From Circinella minor (taxonomy: Eukaryota > Mucoromycota > Mucoromycetes > Mucorales > Lichtheimiaceae): a DNA stretch of 48,344 bases. Below the pieces are notes generated by a model. The model saw only the letters and a list, made by a program, of their open reading frames with translations. It searched no databases and was not told the DNA's origin. Both the position numbers and the translations under genes were made by a program. The stretch covers positions 1-48,344 of the forward strand of contig JAEPRB010000279.1 in assembly GCA_016758965.1 (NCBI GenBank). Reading direction: 5' to 3'. The stretch's first letter is position 1; each line of letters opens with the position of its first letter. This document shows positions 28,801 to 38,833 of this stretch, one piece after another.

Positions 28801-29571
28801 AAGTTAGGAATGGTCGATGACATAGTCTAAACTTATTAGTGATAATAAGAAGGTACAGTTAAATGCTGTACCGATAATAATATTGTCATCTGGGGAGGTT
28901 TTTCCGTAGATAATGCTACTCTAAACCGATTCTTCAGTCTTCACTACTTATTACCATTCATTTTAGCAGCTTTAGCAGCTATGCACTTATTAACTTTACA
29001 TGAGCATGGATCAAGTAACCCTCTAGGAATTACAGCAAATGCTGATAGACTTTATATGCATCCTTATTATACATTTAAAGATTTAGTAACTATTTTCTTA
29101 TTCTTCTTAGTATTAGCTTTATTCTTATTCTATGCACCTAATAAATTAGGTCATCCTGATAATTATATTCCAGCAAACCCAATGCAAACTCCAGCTTCTA
29201 TTGTACCAGAGTGGTATCTATTACCCTTCTATGCAATTTTACGATCAATTCCTGATAAATTAGGAGGAGTTATTGCTATGTTTGGTTCTCTATTAATTCT
29301 TTTAGCTATGCCTTTATTAGACACTTCAAGAGTTAGAGGTTCAGCATTCCGACCATTAATGAAATTAGCTTTCTGGCTATTAGTAGTAGATTTCTTAATC
29401 TTATTATGGTGTGGAGGACAACATGTTGAAGAGCCATTCATTACACTTGGACAAGCTGCAACAGTGTTTTATTTCTCATGGTTCCTTATTATCTTACCGG
29501 TAGTAGGTATCGTAGAAAATACACTTATGGATTTAGCAGCAGATGAAAATAAAACAGTATCTACTAAATAA
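25811..29571 (+). CDS. cob: Cytochrome b (two introns)
   Basis: 391-residue core of complex III. Exons 25811-26203, 27489-27585 and 28886-29571; joins give [14 protein letters not shown] and DLVEFIWGGFSV. Haem ligands: His82 and His96 in exon 1 (RYLHANTAS and YLHIGRG) and the pair in exon 3 (SLHYLLPF and [12 protein letters not shown]). The Qo-site PEWY motif is in exon 3 ([16 protein letters not shown]). Both introns keep the T/G boundary rule. The stop TAA is followed about 185 bases later by a C-rich 3' motif, then rns. Confidence 0.97.
26204..27025 (+). CDS. GIY-YIG homing endonuclease, cob intron 1 ORF
   Basis: About 273 residues in frame with exon 1, so probably released from a fusion. 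The GIY-YIG domain begins [20 protein letters not shown], followed by [15 protein letters not shown] and a Glu in the [14 protein letters not shown] block. After it come NUMOD3-like ([12 protein letters not shown]) and NUMOD1-like ([16 protein letters not shown]) DNA-binding repeats. It would cut intronless cob alleles. It uses ATA for Ile, unlike nad5. Confidence 0.9.
   Translation: MLEICPKWLDDEMEALLMTSNFIVSPKLKSLLDEHKIKPCFVFEELNKEEVKENLRTETRKKAGIYGVFNLTTGNFYVGSAVINRFYSRFYKHLIIGRGNKNIALDLQKYGIESFAFVILEYFPEEVTKRNNPDLMALETYWIQTYKPTYNILLEAGNSFGYTHSEEVKQKMIDTYSDERKERVSLINKGKTLSDSVKTLMQEKALSRSDEVKNKYKLAFSKPVTLYNEDGSVYMKFGGVKLAAKHFGCDHKTINKFIKSGGLFKKQWYVKLD
27073..27339 (+). pseudogene. Foreign-looking ORF fragment inside cob intron 1
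   Basis: 88-codon open frame with no clear start, ending in TAG. It reads ...[20 protein letters not shown], then [20 protein letters not shown] and a tail ending HKALNDIY. Codon use is mixed and GC-richer (CGC, CTG, GTG, TCG, GGC) than in core genes or the endonuclease upstream. I do not recognise the family. It could be a captured gene fragment of plasmid, nuclear or other origin. Confidence 0.4.
27586..28463 (+). CDS. LAGLIDADG homing endonuclease, cob intron 2 ORF
   Basis: About 290 residues in frame with exon 2. Two LAGLIDADG motifs: [16 protein letters not shown] and the second, diverged [15 protein letters not shown], so a single-chain double-motif enzyme. It may also help splicing as a maturase. 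The frame is intact to TAA. Confidence 0.92.
27586..28885 (+). mobile_element. Group I intron 2 of cob with a LAGLIDADG ORF
   Basis: 1300 nt. The 3' part carries the family 2 core: AATTGCAAGAA, CAATTTGCAGCGAAG, GAACGTTCAACGACTAA, CACGAGTGCCC and GATGACATAGTCTAAAC. The same core occurs, on the other strand, in the atp9 introns 1 and 2 and the nad3 intron, none of which has an ORF. Confidence 0.9.
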
Positions 29572-30371
29572 TTATATGTATGGGAATATCTTAACTACTT
29601 AAGAACCGCCTTTGGCGGCCTGGGTTAAGATAAACCTTAAACCGGCCGGGCCTTTAGGCCCGGCTGGCCACCCCGCGCATTGCGCGGGATGGCCTTTGAC
29701 ATGGTTCTACTGGGTCACCTGGTGGGGCCTTCAAATTATTTTAATATTATAAATTACCACCCCTCTCTCATTAAAACCCTTAAGATACATCATATAAAAC
29801 CCCCTTAACCTAAATATAAACACCCTGGCTGAGGGGTGCTATAATAACACACCTCGCACCCCTCACATTAATTCCTATATACCCCTTCATATATAAAACC
29901 TCAACCTTAAATACCACACTCAGTCCCTCCACAGCCAGCCCACAGTTATGATGCTGTGGGCTATTGAGTACTATTTTATCCACACTTCTTTAGCCCCGGG
30001 TCATTCTCTTATTAGGGGGAAGTGTATGTTGTTATCACCCTGATTTTCTCCTTGCTACCCCTTCATTTTTTACTACCTTCCCCTTACTACCCCCCTCTTA
30101 TTAAACCCTCGGGGCGGGCGAGCCGCCCCACACCCCGCTTTTCTTTTGGTCGCCCCTACCAACCAAATGGGGGGGGTGACTCCCCAAAAAAAGAAATGGG
30201 GAGGCGAGCTCCATGCCGGGCCTTTTAATTAACATCCAATTATCGGCCCCAGGGAGGTTTATATGAAACTAATAATTATATTTAGTAAAATATAAGTAAC
30301 AAATAAGATTTTAATTTCTAATATTTTCTGTTTTGTTTTAATGAGCCACCTAGTGGACCATTAAATTAAAT
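29572..30371. other. Intergenic between cob and rns, repeated C-rich motifs
   Basis: No gene. Contains the cob 3' motif (29753-29785), several more C-rich blocks such as TCGCACCCCTCACATTAATT (29861-29880) and CCCCCCTCTTATTAAACCCT (30089-30108), GC hairpins, and a family D hairpin (30146-30190). The last part is the rns leader. Confidence 0.6.
29753..29785 (+). promoter_or_regulatory. C-rich 3' motif after cob
   Basis: ACCACCCCTCTCTCATTAAA followed by ACCCTTAAG: the clearest copy of the motif family. Confidence 0.65.
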
Positions 30372-31775
30372 AGAAAAGAGGGTCTATGATCCTACCAAAT
30401 TAGAATAGTAAGTAAAAATTTAAACTTAGTTTCGAGTGAATGCTATCTAGGGACTTGACACATGCGAGTCGAATGCCAAATACTTGTATTTGGACATGGC
30501 GAACGGGTGAGTAACGAATAGGCAAGCTACCCATAGGATTGGTGGAATGCCAAATATTGAAAGGATAATTTCCGCCTATGGATGTACCTATTGAATAGAT
30601 TAGGTAGTTGGTAAGGTAACGGCTTACCAAGCCAATGATCTATAGTTGGTCTGAGAGGATGATCAACCACAGTGGGAATGAGAAAGGCCCACACGAGCAA
30701 AGTATCGGCAGCAGTGCGGAATCTTGGTCAATGGCCGAAAGGCTGAACCAGTCACCTAGAAGGACGGATACATTAATTTGATAAAGTCCTAACGGAAAGG
30801 AGGATAATGACTGTACTTTCCTATTAATCCCGACCAATCTCGTGCCAGCAGTCGCGGTAATACGAGAGGGGTAAGCATTATTCATCATTAATGGGTCTAA
30901 AGGGTACGTAGGCTGTATCATAAGACTGGAAGGTATCGAACTAAATGAATAAGAGCTTTTCAGTAACTATGAAACTAGAGTGTAATGGAGGAAAGAGGAA
31001 CTCCGAGAGTAGGGATGGAATCTGTTGATCCTCGGAAGACCGCTTAAGGCGAAGGCTTCTTTCTAACTAAACACTGACGCTGAGGTACGAAAGTATGGGG
31101 AGCAAAACGGATTAGAGACCCGTGTAGTCCATACCGTAAACGATGAGTGCCTTAGATTGGTTATTAAATCAGTCTATAAATGTAGATTAAAGCACTCCAC
31201 CTGGGGAGTACTGCCGCAAGGTTGAAACCCAAAAGTATAGAGGGTCTTGAAAACCAGCAGTGAAGCATGTTGTTTAATGTGATGATCCGCACAACATCTT
31301 ACCACTCCTTGAATGCTACACAGGCGTTGCATGGCTGTCTTCAGTTCGTGTCGTGAGATGTAAGGTTAAGTCCGCATAACGAACAAAACCCTTGCAACTA
31401 GTTAATATCTAGTTGAGCATCCAGTGATAAACTGGAATAATTAGGACTAAGACAAGCCCTCATGGCCCTTATGGAGTGGGCTACAGACGTGCAGCTAGGG
31501 GGAATACAAAAGGATCCAATAAGGTAACTTGGAGGTAATCCCCAAATTTCCCCTTTGTGGATTGAGCTCTGTAACTCGAGCTCATGAATTAGGAATTGCT
31601 AGTAATCGTGAATCACCACGTCACGGTGAAATTAAAGCTTCAAGATCTACTAACTGCCTGTCACGGGCTGGGAGTAAGCTATACCTGAAGTTGTCTAAAG
31701 ACATCCAAGGATAGTAAACGACTGGTCTGAAGTCATAACAAGGTAGCCGTTCGGGAACGAGTGGCTGAATGGTTA
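30372..31775 (+). rRNA. rns: Small subunit ribosomal RNA
   Basis: About 1.4 kb, intronless. Recognised blocks: 5' GGTCTATGATCCT, the GTGCCAGCAGTCGCGGTAATAC decoding-side loop region (530 loop, near 30842), GAAAGTATGGGGAGCAAA (near 31089), GTTTAATGTGATGATCCGC (near 31271), and the 3' GTCATAACAAGGTAGCCGT (near 31732). Ends are estimated. Last gene of the plus-strand block. Confidence 0.94.
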
Positions 31776-31792
31776 TTACCGGGGGGACAATA

Positions 31793-31823
31793 AGTCCCTC
31801 CCCCTAATACTTAAACCCTTTAT
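31793..31823 (+). promoter_or_regulatory. C-rich 3' motif after rns
   Basis: GTCCCTCCCCCTAATACTTA then AACCCTTTAT, about 20 bases after the rns 3' end. Its presence after an rRNA argues for an RNA-processing or termination role rather than a translational one. Confidence 0.6.
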
Positions 31824-32115
31824 ATAAAGATATTAATTATAAACACTACCCTTTCGAAATATTCATATATATTTTATCCCCTTTTTAAACATATAAGTAA
31901 TAACTATTACAAATAATTATTCGGAAACACCCTTAACTTCCTCCCTTGTGGGAGGTTTATTACAAAAGGACCAATTAGTATATACGATAATTTAGTTGTT
32001 GTATTATGTAGATATAATTTACATAACCCATAGAATATAGTAGGGGGGGGTTACTATAAATAGTAACCCCTTTTGAGATTAAACTTTAAGATTAATTTCT
32101 ATTAATACAAACAGA

Positions 32116-32161
32116 TTACGCTGCGTATAGTAATAGGAATGCCATCATTAAAGTAAACAGC
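32116..32161 (-). pseudogene. Duplicate atp9 3' end, copy 3
   Basis: Minus strand encodes MTLFTLMMAFLLLYAA and stop. The last ten codons match atp9 exon 3 exactly, but the preceding codons (in phase, without the intron) differ from atp9 exon 2 (AIGLFALM). It is therefore not a simple copy of the present exons; it may be the displaced original 3' end or a 3' end brought in by a mobile element. Confidence 0.85.
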
Positions 32162-32242
32162 GTCATTTTAAGGCATAGCTCGTCTTTTATAAATAAAGGA
32201 TCGTAGAAGACTTAAAACAAGACTATATTTAACTTATATTAA

Positions 32243-32536
32243 TATAAGTTATATAGATATAAAGATGTGAATAAGATACCTAATAAACATAACCAGGCTA
32301 AAAATAAAGTAAGAATTGACCACCAACTATACAATAAAAAACATTATACGCCGATTATTGATTATTCTAAAAACTTTTTGCATGGGATGATTTCTATGAA
32401 ACTCTTTAATGAAGGGGTTATTACAGAAAAAGATATTTTCAATTTAACAAAAGCGTGAAATGTCGAAGCTGCTAATCTTATTCAAAGTATTGGTAAAACA
32501 TGGAATCTAAGCCCTAACAAACTTTATTTTAAATAA
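32243..32536 (+). CDS. Small ORF A of the IDY family, interrupted by TGA
   Basis: About 95 codons, plus strand, opposite to atp9. It reads KKHYTPIIDYSKNFLHGM and ends SPNKLYFK. An in-frame TGA at 32459-32461 falls exactly where homologous ORF B has the Trp of LWNQEA (TGG), so the full-length product needs TGA to be read as Trp, which trnW(CCA) should not allow. There is no ATG at the 5' end (GTG at 32267 is a candidate). It lies between two spare atp9 3' ends and is followed by a C-rich 3' motif at 32545-32580. Function unknown. Confidence 0.6.
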
Positions 32537-32544
32537 ATCACAGA

Positions 32545-32580
32545 CCCCTCTCCCCCCCTCTCCTTAGACCCTTTATCTCA
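32545..32580 (+). promoter_or_regulatory. C-rich 3' motif after small ORF A
   Basis: CCCCCCCTCTCCTTAGACCC then TTTATC. The CTCCTTAGACCCTTTA core is the same as in the two copies after cox2 (34846-34866 and 35018-35042, other strand). Confidence 0.6.
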
Positions 32581-32679
32581 TTGGGAGGGGGCCCAATTTA
32601 GTAAACTAAATTGAGCCTTTTGAGATGCGTAATGATTTATACAAATAGAAATTTGTATACTTCATACTACCAACACAGA

Positions 32680-32709
32680 TTACGCTGCGTATAGTAATAG
32701 GAATGCATC
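32680..32709 (-). pseudogene. Duplicate atp9 3' end, copy 2
   Basis: Matches atp9 exon 3 (33587-33617) except for one missing G in ATGGCA, so it cannot be a simple in-frame substitute. It lies directly downstream of the GIY-YIG ORF and is followed, on the minus strand, by the same pair of hairpins as the functional exon 3. Confidence 0.88.
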
Positions 32710-32725
32710 ATAAGTGCTAGGTTAC

Positions 32726-33466
32726 TTAATATAATCGAGTAAATGAGAAATAATACTTACCATGAACTAATTGATCTAATTTAATACATCTTGACACGTA
32801 TTCTTTTGTAATACCTGTCTTTTTTTGCATTTCTCTTATTGAATTATACTCTGCCACTAAAGTTACCTTATCCGATAAATATTGATAGAGTTTCTTCGTC
32901 TTAGGGTGATTATCTCTCATTAAATTAATTACTTCAGGAGGTCTTTTAATACCATAGTTATGGTGATTAATTCCTCTTTTTAAGGATAGTTTTAATTTAT
33001 GCTCTTCGGTTAAAGAATTCTTTTTAATCAGTTTACCACTTCTAAATCCTGCGACTTGTCGAATATTATAAATTGGGTATAAAGTATCAATATAATATTG
33101 CTCTGAGATATGAATATTCGATTTCTTAGTATAGTCCAGAATAACAAGGATAAAATTTTCTAATCCATATTTAGTGATAGCTCTTACAATTGGTAAATCC
33201 GCATGATTGGGATATGCTAAATAACCAGGTTGATAGTATCTGCTTAATCTTTTGTACAAATCGACACTACTTCCTACATAATATTTACCAGATAATTTAC
33301 TGTACCAAAGATATACTCCTGGTCTATTAGTAGTTGCTAATTTAATATCTGCTCTCTCAACAATAGGATTTACAAATAGATCCTTAGAATTCATAAATAA
33401 CCCCATGATTACGTTAGTCCCAGGTGATAAGTTTGTGTTGTTGGTTGTCATAATAAAAGTCATCAT
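32726..33466 (-). CDS. GIY-YIG homing endonuclease between atp9 3' ends
   Basis: 246 residues, free-standing with its own ATG. GIY-YIG domain: RPGVYLWYSKLSGKYYVGSS near residue 50, YKRLSRYY, FILVILDY and the catalytic-Glu block SEQYYIDTLYPIYN. A NUMOD3-like repeat (SLTEEHKLKLSLKRG) and a NUMOD1-like C-terminal helix-turn-helix (MQKKTGITKEYVSRCI) follow. It is not in an intron: it sits downstream of atp9 exon 3 and upstream of a second copy of that exon, the hallmark of an endonuclease that inserted together with a replacement gene 3' end. Confidence 0.92.
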   Translation of the reverse strand: MMTFIMTTNNTNLSPGTNVIMGLFMNSKDLFVNPIVERADIKLATTNRPGVYLWYSKLSGKYYVGSSVDLYKRLSRYYQPGYLAYPNHADLPIVRAITKYGLENFILVILDYTKKSNIHISEQYYIDTLYPIYNIRQVAGFRSGKLIKKNSLTEEHKLKLSLKRGINHHNYGIKRPPEVINLMRDNHPKTKKLYQYLSDKVTLVAEYNSIREMQKKTGITKEYVSRCIKLDQLVHGKYYFSFTRLY

Positions 33467-33586
33467 AAAATTTAGGTAACATGGCAGTTAGGAGGGGGGC
33501 CCAATCTGGTTAAAGATTGAACCCGTAAGGAATTAATAATGATTACACAAGTTAATTTGTGTAACTCTTATTACCATCGAAGCGGA

Positions 33587-34374
<788 letters not shown>

Positions 34375-34645
34375 TTATTTATCCAGCCAAAGGCTAGTTA
34401 AGATAAAACATTTGTGAAAGGTATGGATTTAATCCATTGAGAAATTACCAAACGGCACACGGGCTACGAAGCAGTCCGTGATATATTGCCTATTATCATT
34501 ACTTATATAAATATATTTATAGCCCTGGGGCTCTAAGAATTTTACCCAAGGTCTAGGGTGAACCTGACCTGGGGAGGGTATAATTTTATACCGGGCGTAA
34601 GCCCACGCAGTAATAAAAACGCTACGCAATCTATCTTGAAAATAT

Positions 34646-34717
34646 TAACCCCAATCGGAATCGAACCGATATTCCCACAGTGAAGTTGTGGTGTCTTAAC
34701 CATTGTACCATGAGGTC
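34646..34717 (-). tRNA. trnE(uuc): tRNA-Glu (UUC)
   Basis: Acceptor GACCTCA/TGGGGTT with wobble pairs, anticodon stem CCACA/TGTGG with loop ACTTCAC (TTC), T arm ATCGG-TTCGATT-CCGAT. Lies between cox2 and atp9 on the same strand. Confidence 0.9.
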
Positions 34718-35136
34718 TTCACACAAAGTATGATTACCAGTCGAATTAGGATTCGACCAATTTTCTTTCTTTTATATAATATTTATACAATTAGTAAACG
34801 CCGGCGGCCCGAGGGGTTATAGATTATGCCAATTATAATCTAAAGGGTCTAAGGAGGGGGTTATTAGTATAGTCAAAATCTATATTAAATATGGTTAATG
34901 ACAACTGTGGTCAGATATAACACAGTTAAGGGTATTTATATAAATACCGGCTGAAATTAGTTAATGATAACTATGATCACATTTGGGCCTTTTAAAAACT
35001 TTATAGGGTAAATCTAGCTAAAGGGTCTAAGGAGGGGGTGGTTATAGATTAGTGGTTAGATAAATTCGGCCCCGGGGCGGTGGCATCATCACCCTAAGGT
35101 GTGATGTCGCTCGCCTCGGGGAGTATTAAGAAAATA
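34718..35136. other. Intergenic between trnE and cox2 with two C-rich motifs
   Basis: No gene. Two copies of the minus-strand motif CCCCTCCTTAGACCCTTTA (34846-34866 and 35018-35042), each next to a GTTAATGACAACTGTGGTCA-like block (two similar copies near 34892 and 34958), and a family A hairpin (35071-35120). The pairing of motif and block suggests a tandem duplication of about 170 bases. Confidence 0.65.
35018..35042 (-). promoter_or_regulatory. C-rich 3' motif after cox2 (first of two)
   Basis: Minus strand ACCACCCCCTCCTTAGACCC then TTTAG; the second copy is at 34846-34866. Confidence 0.6.
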
Positions 35137-36264
35137 CTAGGCTTGCTCGTTTAACCAAGCTAAATATTTTTCTAATGATACGGCCTCTACAGCAATAGGC
35201 ATAACATTCGTCTTAAGTCCGGAGGGCTCAAAGGGCCCTCCGTTCCACTTGGGCTGCGACGGGCGCAACCCGATGTGGTTATTTAAAAATAACTCCGGTA
35301 TAACCGCCATGAATCTCGTCATGGATGGGACTATATCTTCATTCATTAAATGAATGTCTCACATGTAGTCTCTGAGGAGCCAGAATTAATATCTGTTTCC
35401 TGCTGATTGCCCATTGTAACATCCACAAACATTATCACCATCTAGCCCCGGGCGCAAAGTGCCCGGGGTAAAATACCCAAAAGGGATTTAGGTAGTTTGG
35501 GTTTTAGGGGTTTCCAGCATATAGTGGGATTTTCCCCATTTAATAATGGGGGGGCTTATTACCTACCCGTGGTGAACACCACAAATTTCTGAACATTGTC
35601 CGTAGTAAACTCCTTCTCGTTCTACTAAAACTGAAGTTTGGTTTAATCGTCCAGGGATGGCATCAATTTTAAGTCCTAAAGAAGGAACAGCAAATGAATG
35701 AATTACATCAGCTCCTGTAACGATAAATCGGATGTGAGTTCCTACTGGAACTACTACTCGGTTATCTACTTCTAAAAGTCGTAGTTGACCTTCTTCTAAG
35801 TCATCTGTTGGAACTAAGTAAGAATCAAATTCAATAGACTCTCCATCTTCGTTAACAAAATCAGAGTACTCGTAAGACCAATACCATTGGTGTCCTAATG
35901 CTTTAATTGTCATAGCAGGATCAATTACTTCATCCATTAAATATAATAATTTGAAACTAGGGAAAGCAATTGCAATTAATACAAAAGCTGGAGTAATAGT
36001 CCAAATTAATTCAATTAAAGTACCATGGTTATGGTATTTGTAAACAATTTGATTTTTGTTAGAACCGAAGTTTACAACAATTGAAGTTAAGATCCAAGAA
36101 ACTCCAAATAAAATAATTACTAGATAGAACATAATTTGATCATGTAATTCTACAATTCCTTCGTACGAAGGTGATGCACCATCTTGGAAAGCCCATTGCC
36201 AAGGCTCAGGAGCATCATTCCATACAGGAGAAATGATATTTAATGATTTAAGCATATTTAACAT
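35137..36264 (-). CDS. cox2: Cytochrome c oxidase subunit 2 (one intron)
   Basis: 255-residue subunit of complex IV carrying CuA. Exon 1 is 36264-35565 and exon 2 is 35204-35137; the join gives [20 protein letters not shown]. CuA ligands: His in DVIHSFAVP, then Cys-Glu-Cys-His of [11 protein letters not shown] in exon 1, and the Met of FMPI in exon 2, so the intron splits the metal site. Two N-terminal membrane helices precede the soluble domain with [16 protein letters not shown] start, TAA stop. Confidence 0.97.
35205..35564 (-). mobile_element. Group I intron in cox2, ORF-less
   Basis: 360 nt, family 1 core (GGGCAATCAGCAGGAAACA, GGCTCCTCAGAGACTACATG, GAAGATATAGTCC). It carries the same GCGCCCGGGGC-like hairpin plus AAATACCCAAAAGGGATTTA block as the nad6 intron. 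Confidence 0.9.
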
Positions 36265-36536
36265 AAATTCTTATGAACGATATCCCTTAGATAAAATAAA
36301 TAAATTAAATAATTCATAAATACACCATACAGAAATATAAGTCCTGCTCTTAAAAAGAGCTGGACAGTGAAGGGGGACCCTTCCCCCTCCTACGGGAGCA
36401 GACACTCACTTATTATCGGCCGGCAGAGCCAGTCGAAGTCCTGCTGATGATTTTTTGTTTATGAATAATAATGTTACACATTATTACTAGGGCCCGGGGT
36501 GGCAAAGCCACCTCAGACAGACTAGTCTATTTAGGA

Positions 36537-37316
36537 TTAGTGTAACTCGATAGCATCTTTTAGGTAAGAACAAGTTAAAATTGTGAAAACATATGCTTGT
36601 AACATACCAATACCAAATTCTAATCCTGTTAAAGCAGTTAAGAATACCATAGGAAGAACACTAACTAATAGTAGAACTGGTCCAGCTACTACTGCCTTCA
36701 TTGTGAATGTAGAAATAATTTTTAATAGAGAGTGACCTGCAATCATATTAGCACCTAATCGAACACCTAAAGAAACTGCTCGAGCTAAGTAAGAAATTAA
36801 TTCAATAGCTACTAATAAGAATACTAAAGCTAAAGGAGTACCAGCAGGAATGAAGAATGCAAAGAATCCTAATCCATGTCGTTGGAATCCAATAATAGTT
36901 ACTCCGATAAGAATAGCTGTTGCTAAACTCATAGTTAACACTAAGTGAGAAGTAGTTGTGAAAGAATAAGGTACTAAACCAACTAAATTACTAATTAATA
37001 CAAAATTAAATAAAGTGAAAATGAATGGAACATAAACTTCGTTTTTTGGTCCAATTTGTTCTCGAACTAGATTTAAGATAGATCCGTATACAGATTCAGA
37101 ATGAATAGCCCATCGAGAAGGGATAACATAACCGTTATTTCGAGATAAAACATTCATTCCAATAGTGATTACCACTACCATAATTAAATAGAATCCGATG
37201 TTAGTTAAAGATAATTTAGTAAATCCAAAGATTGGAGCTAAAATGAAAACAAAATCATTAATTTCAAATTGCTCTAGTGGGTTATTAACTAAGAAAGTTG
37301 TAGCTAAAGTTGACAT
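36537..37316 (-). CDS. atp6: ATP synthase F0 subunit 6
   Basis: 259-residue a-subunit of ATP synthase, intronless and full length. The proton-path Arg is in SLGVRLGANMIAGHSLL near residue 180; also NLVGLVPYSFTTTSHL and the C-terminal FTILTCSYLKDAIELH. N-terminal MSTLATTFLVNNPLEQFEIN follows the common fungal pattern. ATG start, TAA stop. Between nad3 and cox2 on the minus strand. Confidence 0.97.
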   Translation of the reverse strand: MSTLATTFLVNNPLEQFEINDFVFILAPIFGFTKLSLTNIGFYLIMVVVITIGMNVLSRNNGYVIPSRWAIHSESVYGSILNLVREQIGPKNEVYVPFIFTLFNFVLISNLVGLVPYSFTTTSHLVLTMSLATAILIGVTIIGFQRHGLGFFAFFIPAGTPLALVFLLVAIELISYLARAVSLGVRLGANMIAGHSLLKIISTFTMKAVVAGPVLLLVSVLPMVFLTALTGLEFGIGMLQAYVFTILTCSYLKDAIELH

Positions 37317-37773
37317 TTTTATTTATTTATCAGTGCTTTTTTATCAAATCGGTACCTCTAGTTCTCAAATACCTTACGGCTAATTTAATACAACCTACCG
37401 GATTATTAATCTGATTGATTAATAAACCCTTAAGGGTTTAAGTATCCCGGCAAGCCGTCGAATTAAATTCTAGAGAGAGAGAACGGATGTAAAACATCAA
37501 TCCAGATTACCCACCGGGTCATTGACCAGGAGGGGCCGAAGGACCCTTAGGACCCTTCGGGGATTTATAAAAAATTTAATCTAGACTACTACATTATTAT
37601 TATATAACCAAGGTATTCTTGGAAATTTATTAATAAGAAGTAAGGCCACCTTACTTATAATAATCCCGGGGGTTTATTTATCTTAAAACCTCGGGGGGTA
37701 AGGGTTTTTAGGGGGGTCACATAAAACCCCTAATATATACTAATATGTTAGATAATGTGTTGTGTATGATTGA
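37317..37773. other. Intergenic between small ORF B and atp6
   Basis: Contains the C-rich 3' motif of ORF B (37690-37735) with the CATTATCTAACATAT block upstream (37741-37757), an AAACCCTTAAGGGTTTA palindrome (37424-37440) and short GC hairpins. Confidence 0.55.
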
Positions 37774-37998
37774 TTACTTGAAATATAGTAGAGTTGGGTC
37801 AATGTTATATCTTTCTGATAAGTTTTTAATTAAAGGCTGTGCTTCTTGGTTCCATAGTTTAACAAGGTTTTTGATGTCAAGATCTGTTACTTTTTGGTTG
37901 TTAAGAAGCATCATAGATGTCATACCATTAAGGTATTGTTTTGTGTAGTCAATCAATGGCGTATAGTGTGTTTTATTGAAGAGAACGTGTTTGTATTG
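37774..37998 (-). CDS. Small ORF B of the IDY family
   Basis: About 70-75 codons. It reads FNKTHYTPLIDYTKQYLNGM and then LLNNQKVTDLDIKNLVKLWN, ending DPTLLYFK. Clear homology to ORF A over the whole length and to the first 40 codons of ORF C. No ATG at the 5' end (TTG at 37954-37956, or an upstream non-ATG start); an upstream in-frame TGA would be read through only under a TGA=Trp code. It lies directly beyond the nad3 3' motif and is followed by another copy, like the other cassettes. The fold is probably alpha-helical; function unknown. Confidence 0.6.
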   Translation of the reverse strand, partial: QYKHVLFNKTHYTPLIDYTKQYLNGMTSMMLLNNQKVTDLDIKNLVKLWNQEAQPLIKNLSERYNIDPTLLYFK

Positions 37999-38006
37999 TC
38001 ATGTTT

Positions 38007-38034
38007 ACTAAAGGTTCTAGTTAGGGGGATTATT
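38007..38034 (-). promoter_or_regulatory. C-rich 3' motif after nad3
   Basis: Minus strand AATCCCCCTAACTAGAACCT then TTAGTAAAC. ORF B begins right after it. Confidence 0.6.
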
Positions 38035-38174
38035 AATAAATAATATTAATAATCCGTTAATTTAAAATAATATTCCCAGTAGAGATAAATCCTTTCTGGG
38101 GCTATCAAGTATTATTTATTGGGGACAGACATAACCTGTTCCCATCTGTGAAGCTCAGATAATTGTATTATAAT

Positions 38175-38833
38175 TTAGTTAAGATTAATTTTAGAAGTTG
38201 TAGGGTCCTTAGTGAATTTAAGGGCACCTTTTGACCACTCATATACAAAACCGATTGTAAGAATGATTAAGAATAGAATTACGATCCAGAATCCCATTGT
38301 AGAAATCTCATAAAGAGAAACTGCGAAAGGGAATAAGAATAAAACTTCTAAATCAAATACAATGAATAAAATAGCTACAAGATAAAATTGAACAGAGAAT
38401 TTTTGTCTAGCATCACCAAGTGGAGTAACATTTTGTTATCATAAGGACTCTTTATTCCTTATTTCAATTCTTTACAGAATTGTTCAGACTATATCATCAA
38501 CCTCTTATTCAGAGGTTGTCGGGCGCTCGTGGAAGGATTATTGTTGACATTACTCACCTTCTAGTCGTTGAACGTTTACTTTCCAAATGATAGAATCATT
38601 CTGTCGAAAAGCACTTCGCTGCGAATTATCCAATATTAACTATTGGGGTTCCTCGCAATTCACCCGATTTTCACCTTAATTTCACAATTAAGGGGGGCTT
38701 ACTCATCTAACCCACATTCGTAAGGTGATACTTTTTCACTGTAAGGTTTATTAACAGCTAATAATTGGTTCACTACAAGTAAAACTAAAGTTAAAACAGG
38801 AATGAATAGGATAAAAAATGTTAATGTACTCAT
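38175..38833 (-). CDS. nad3: NADH dehydrogenase subunit 3 (one intron)
   Basis: 125-residue membrane subunit of complex I. Exon 1 is 38833-38710 and exon 2 is 38428-38175; the join restores [20 protein letters not shown], with the conserved Cys loop of the active/deactive transition. [15 protein letters not shown] and the acidic helix follow. The ATG overlaps the nad2 TAA by one base (TAATG). Taking the exon end as GGGT and the intron end as G gives the only in-frame join. Confidence 0.95.
38429..38709 (-). mobile_element. Group I intron in nad3, ORF-less
   Basis: 281 nt, family 2 core on the minus strand: GAACGTTCAACGACTAGAAG, CACGAGCGCCCGACAACC, GATGATATAGTCTGAAC. Close to atp9 intron 2 in sequence and equal in length. 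It interrupts the ECGF codons. Confidence 0.9.
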
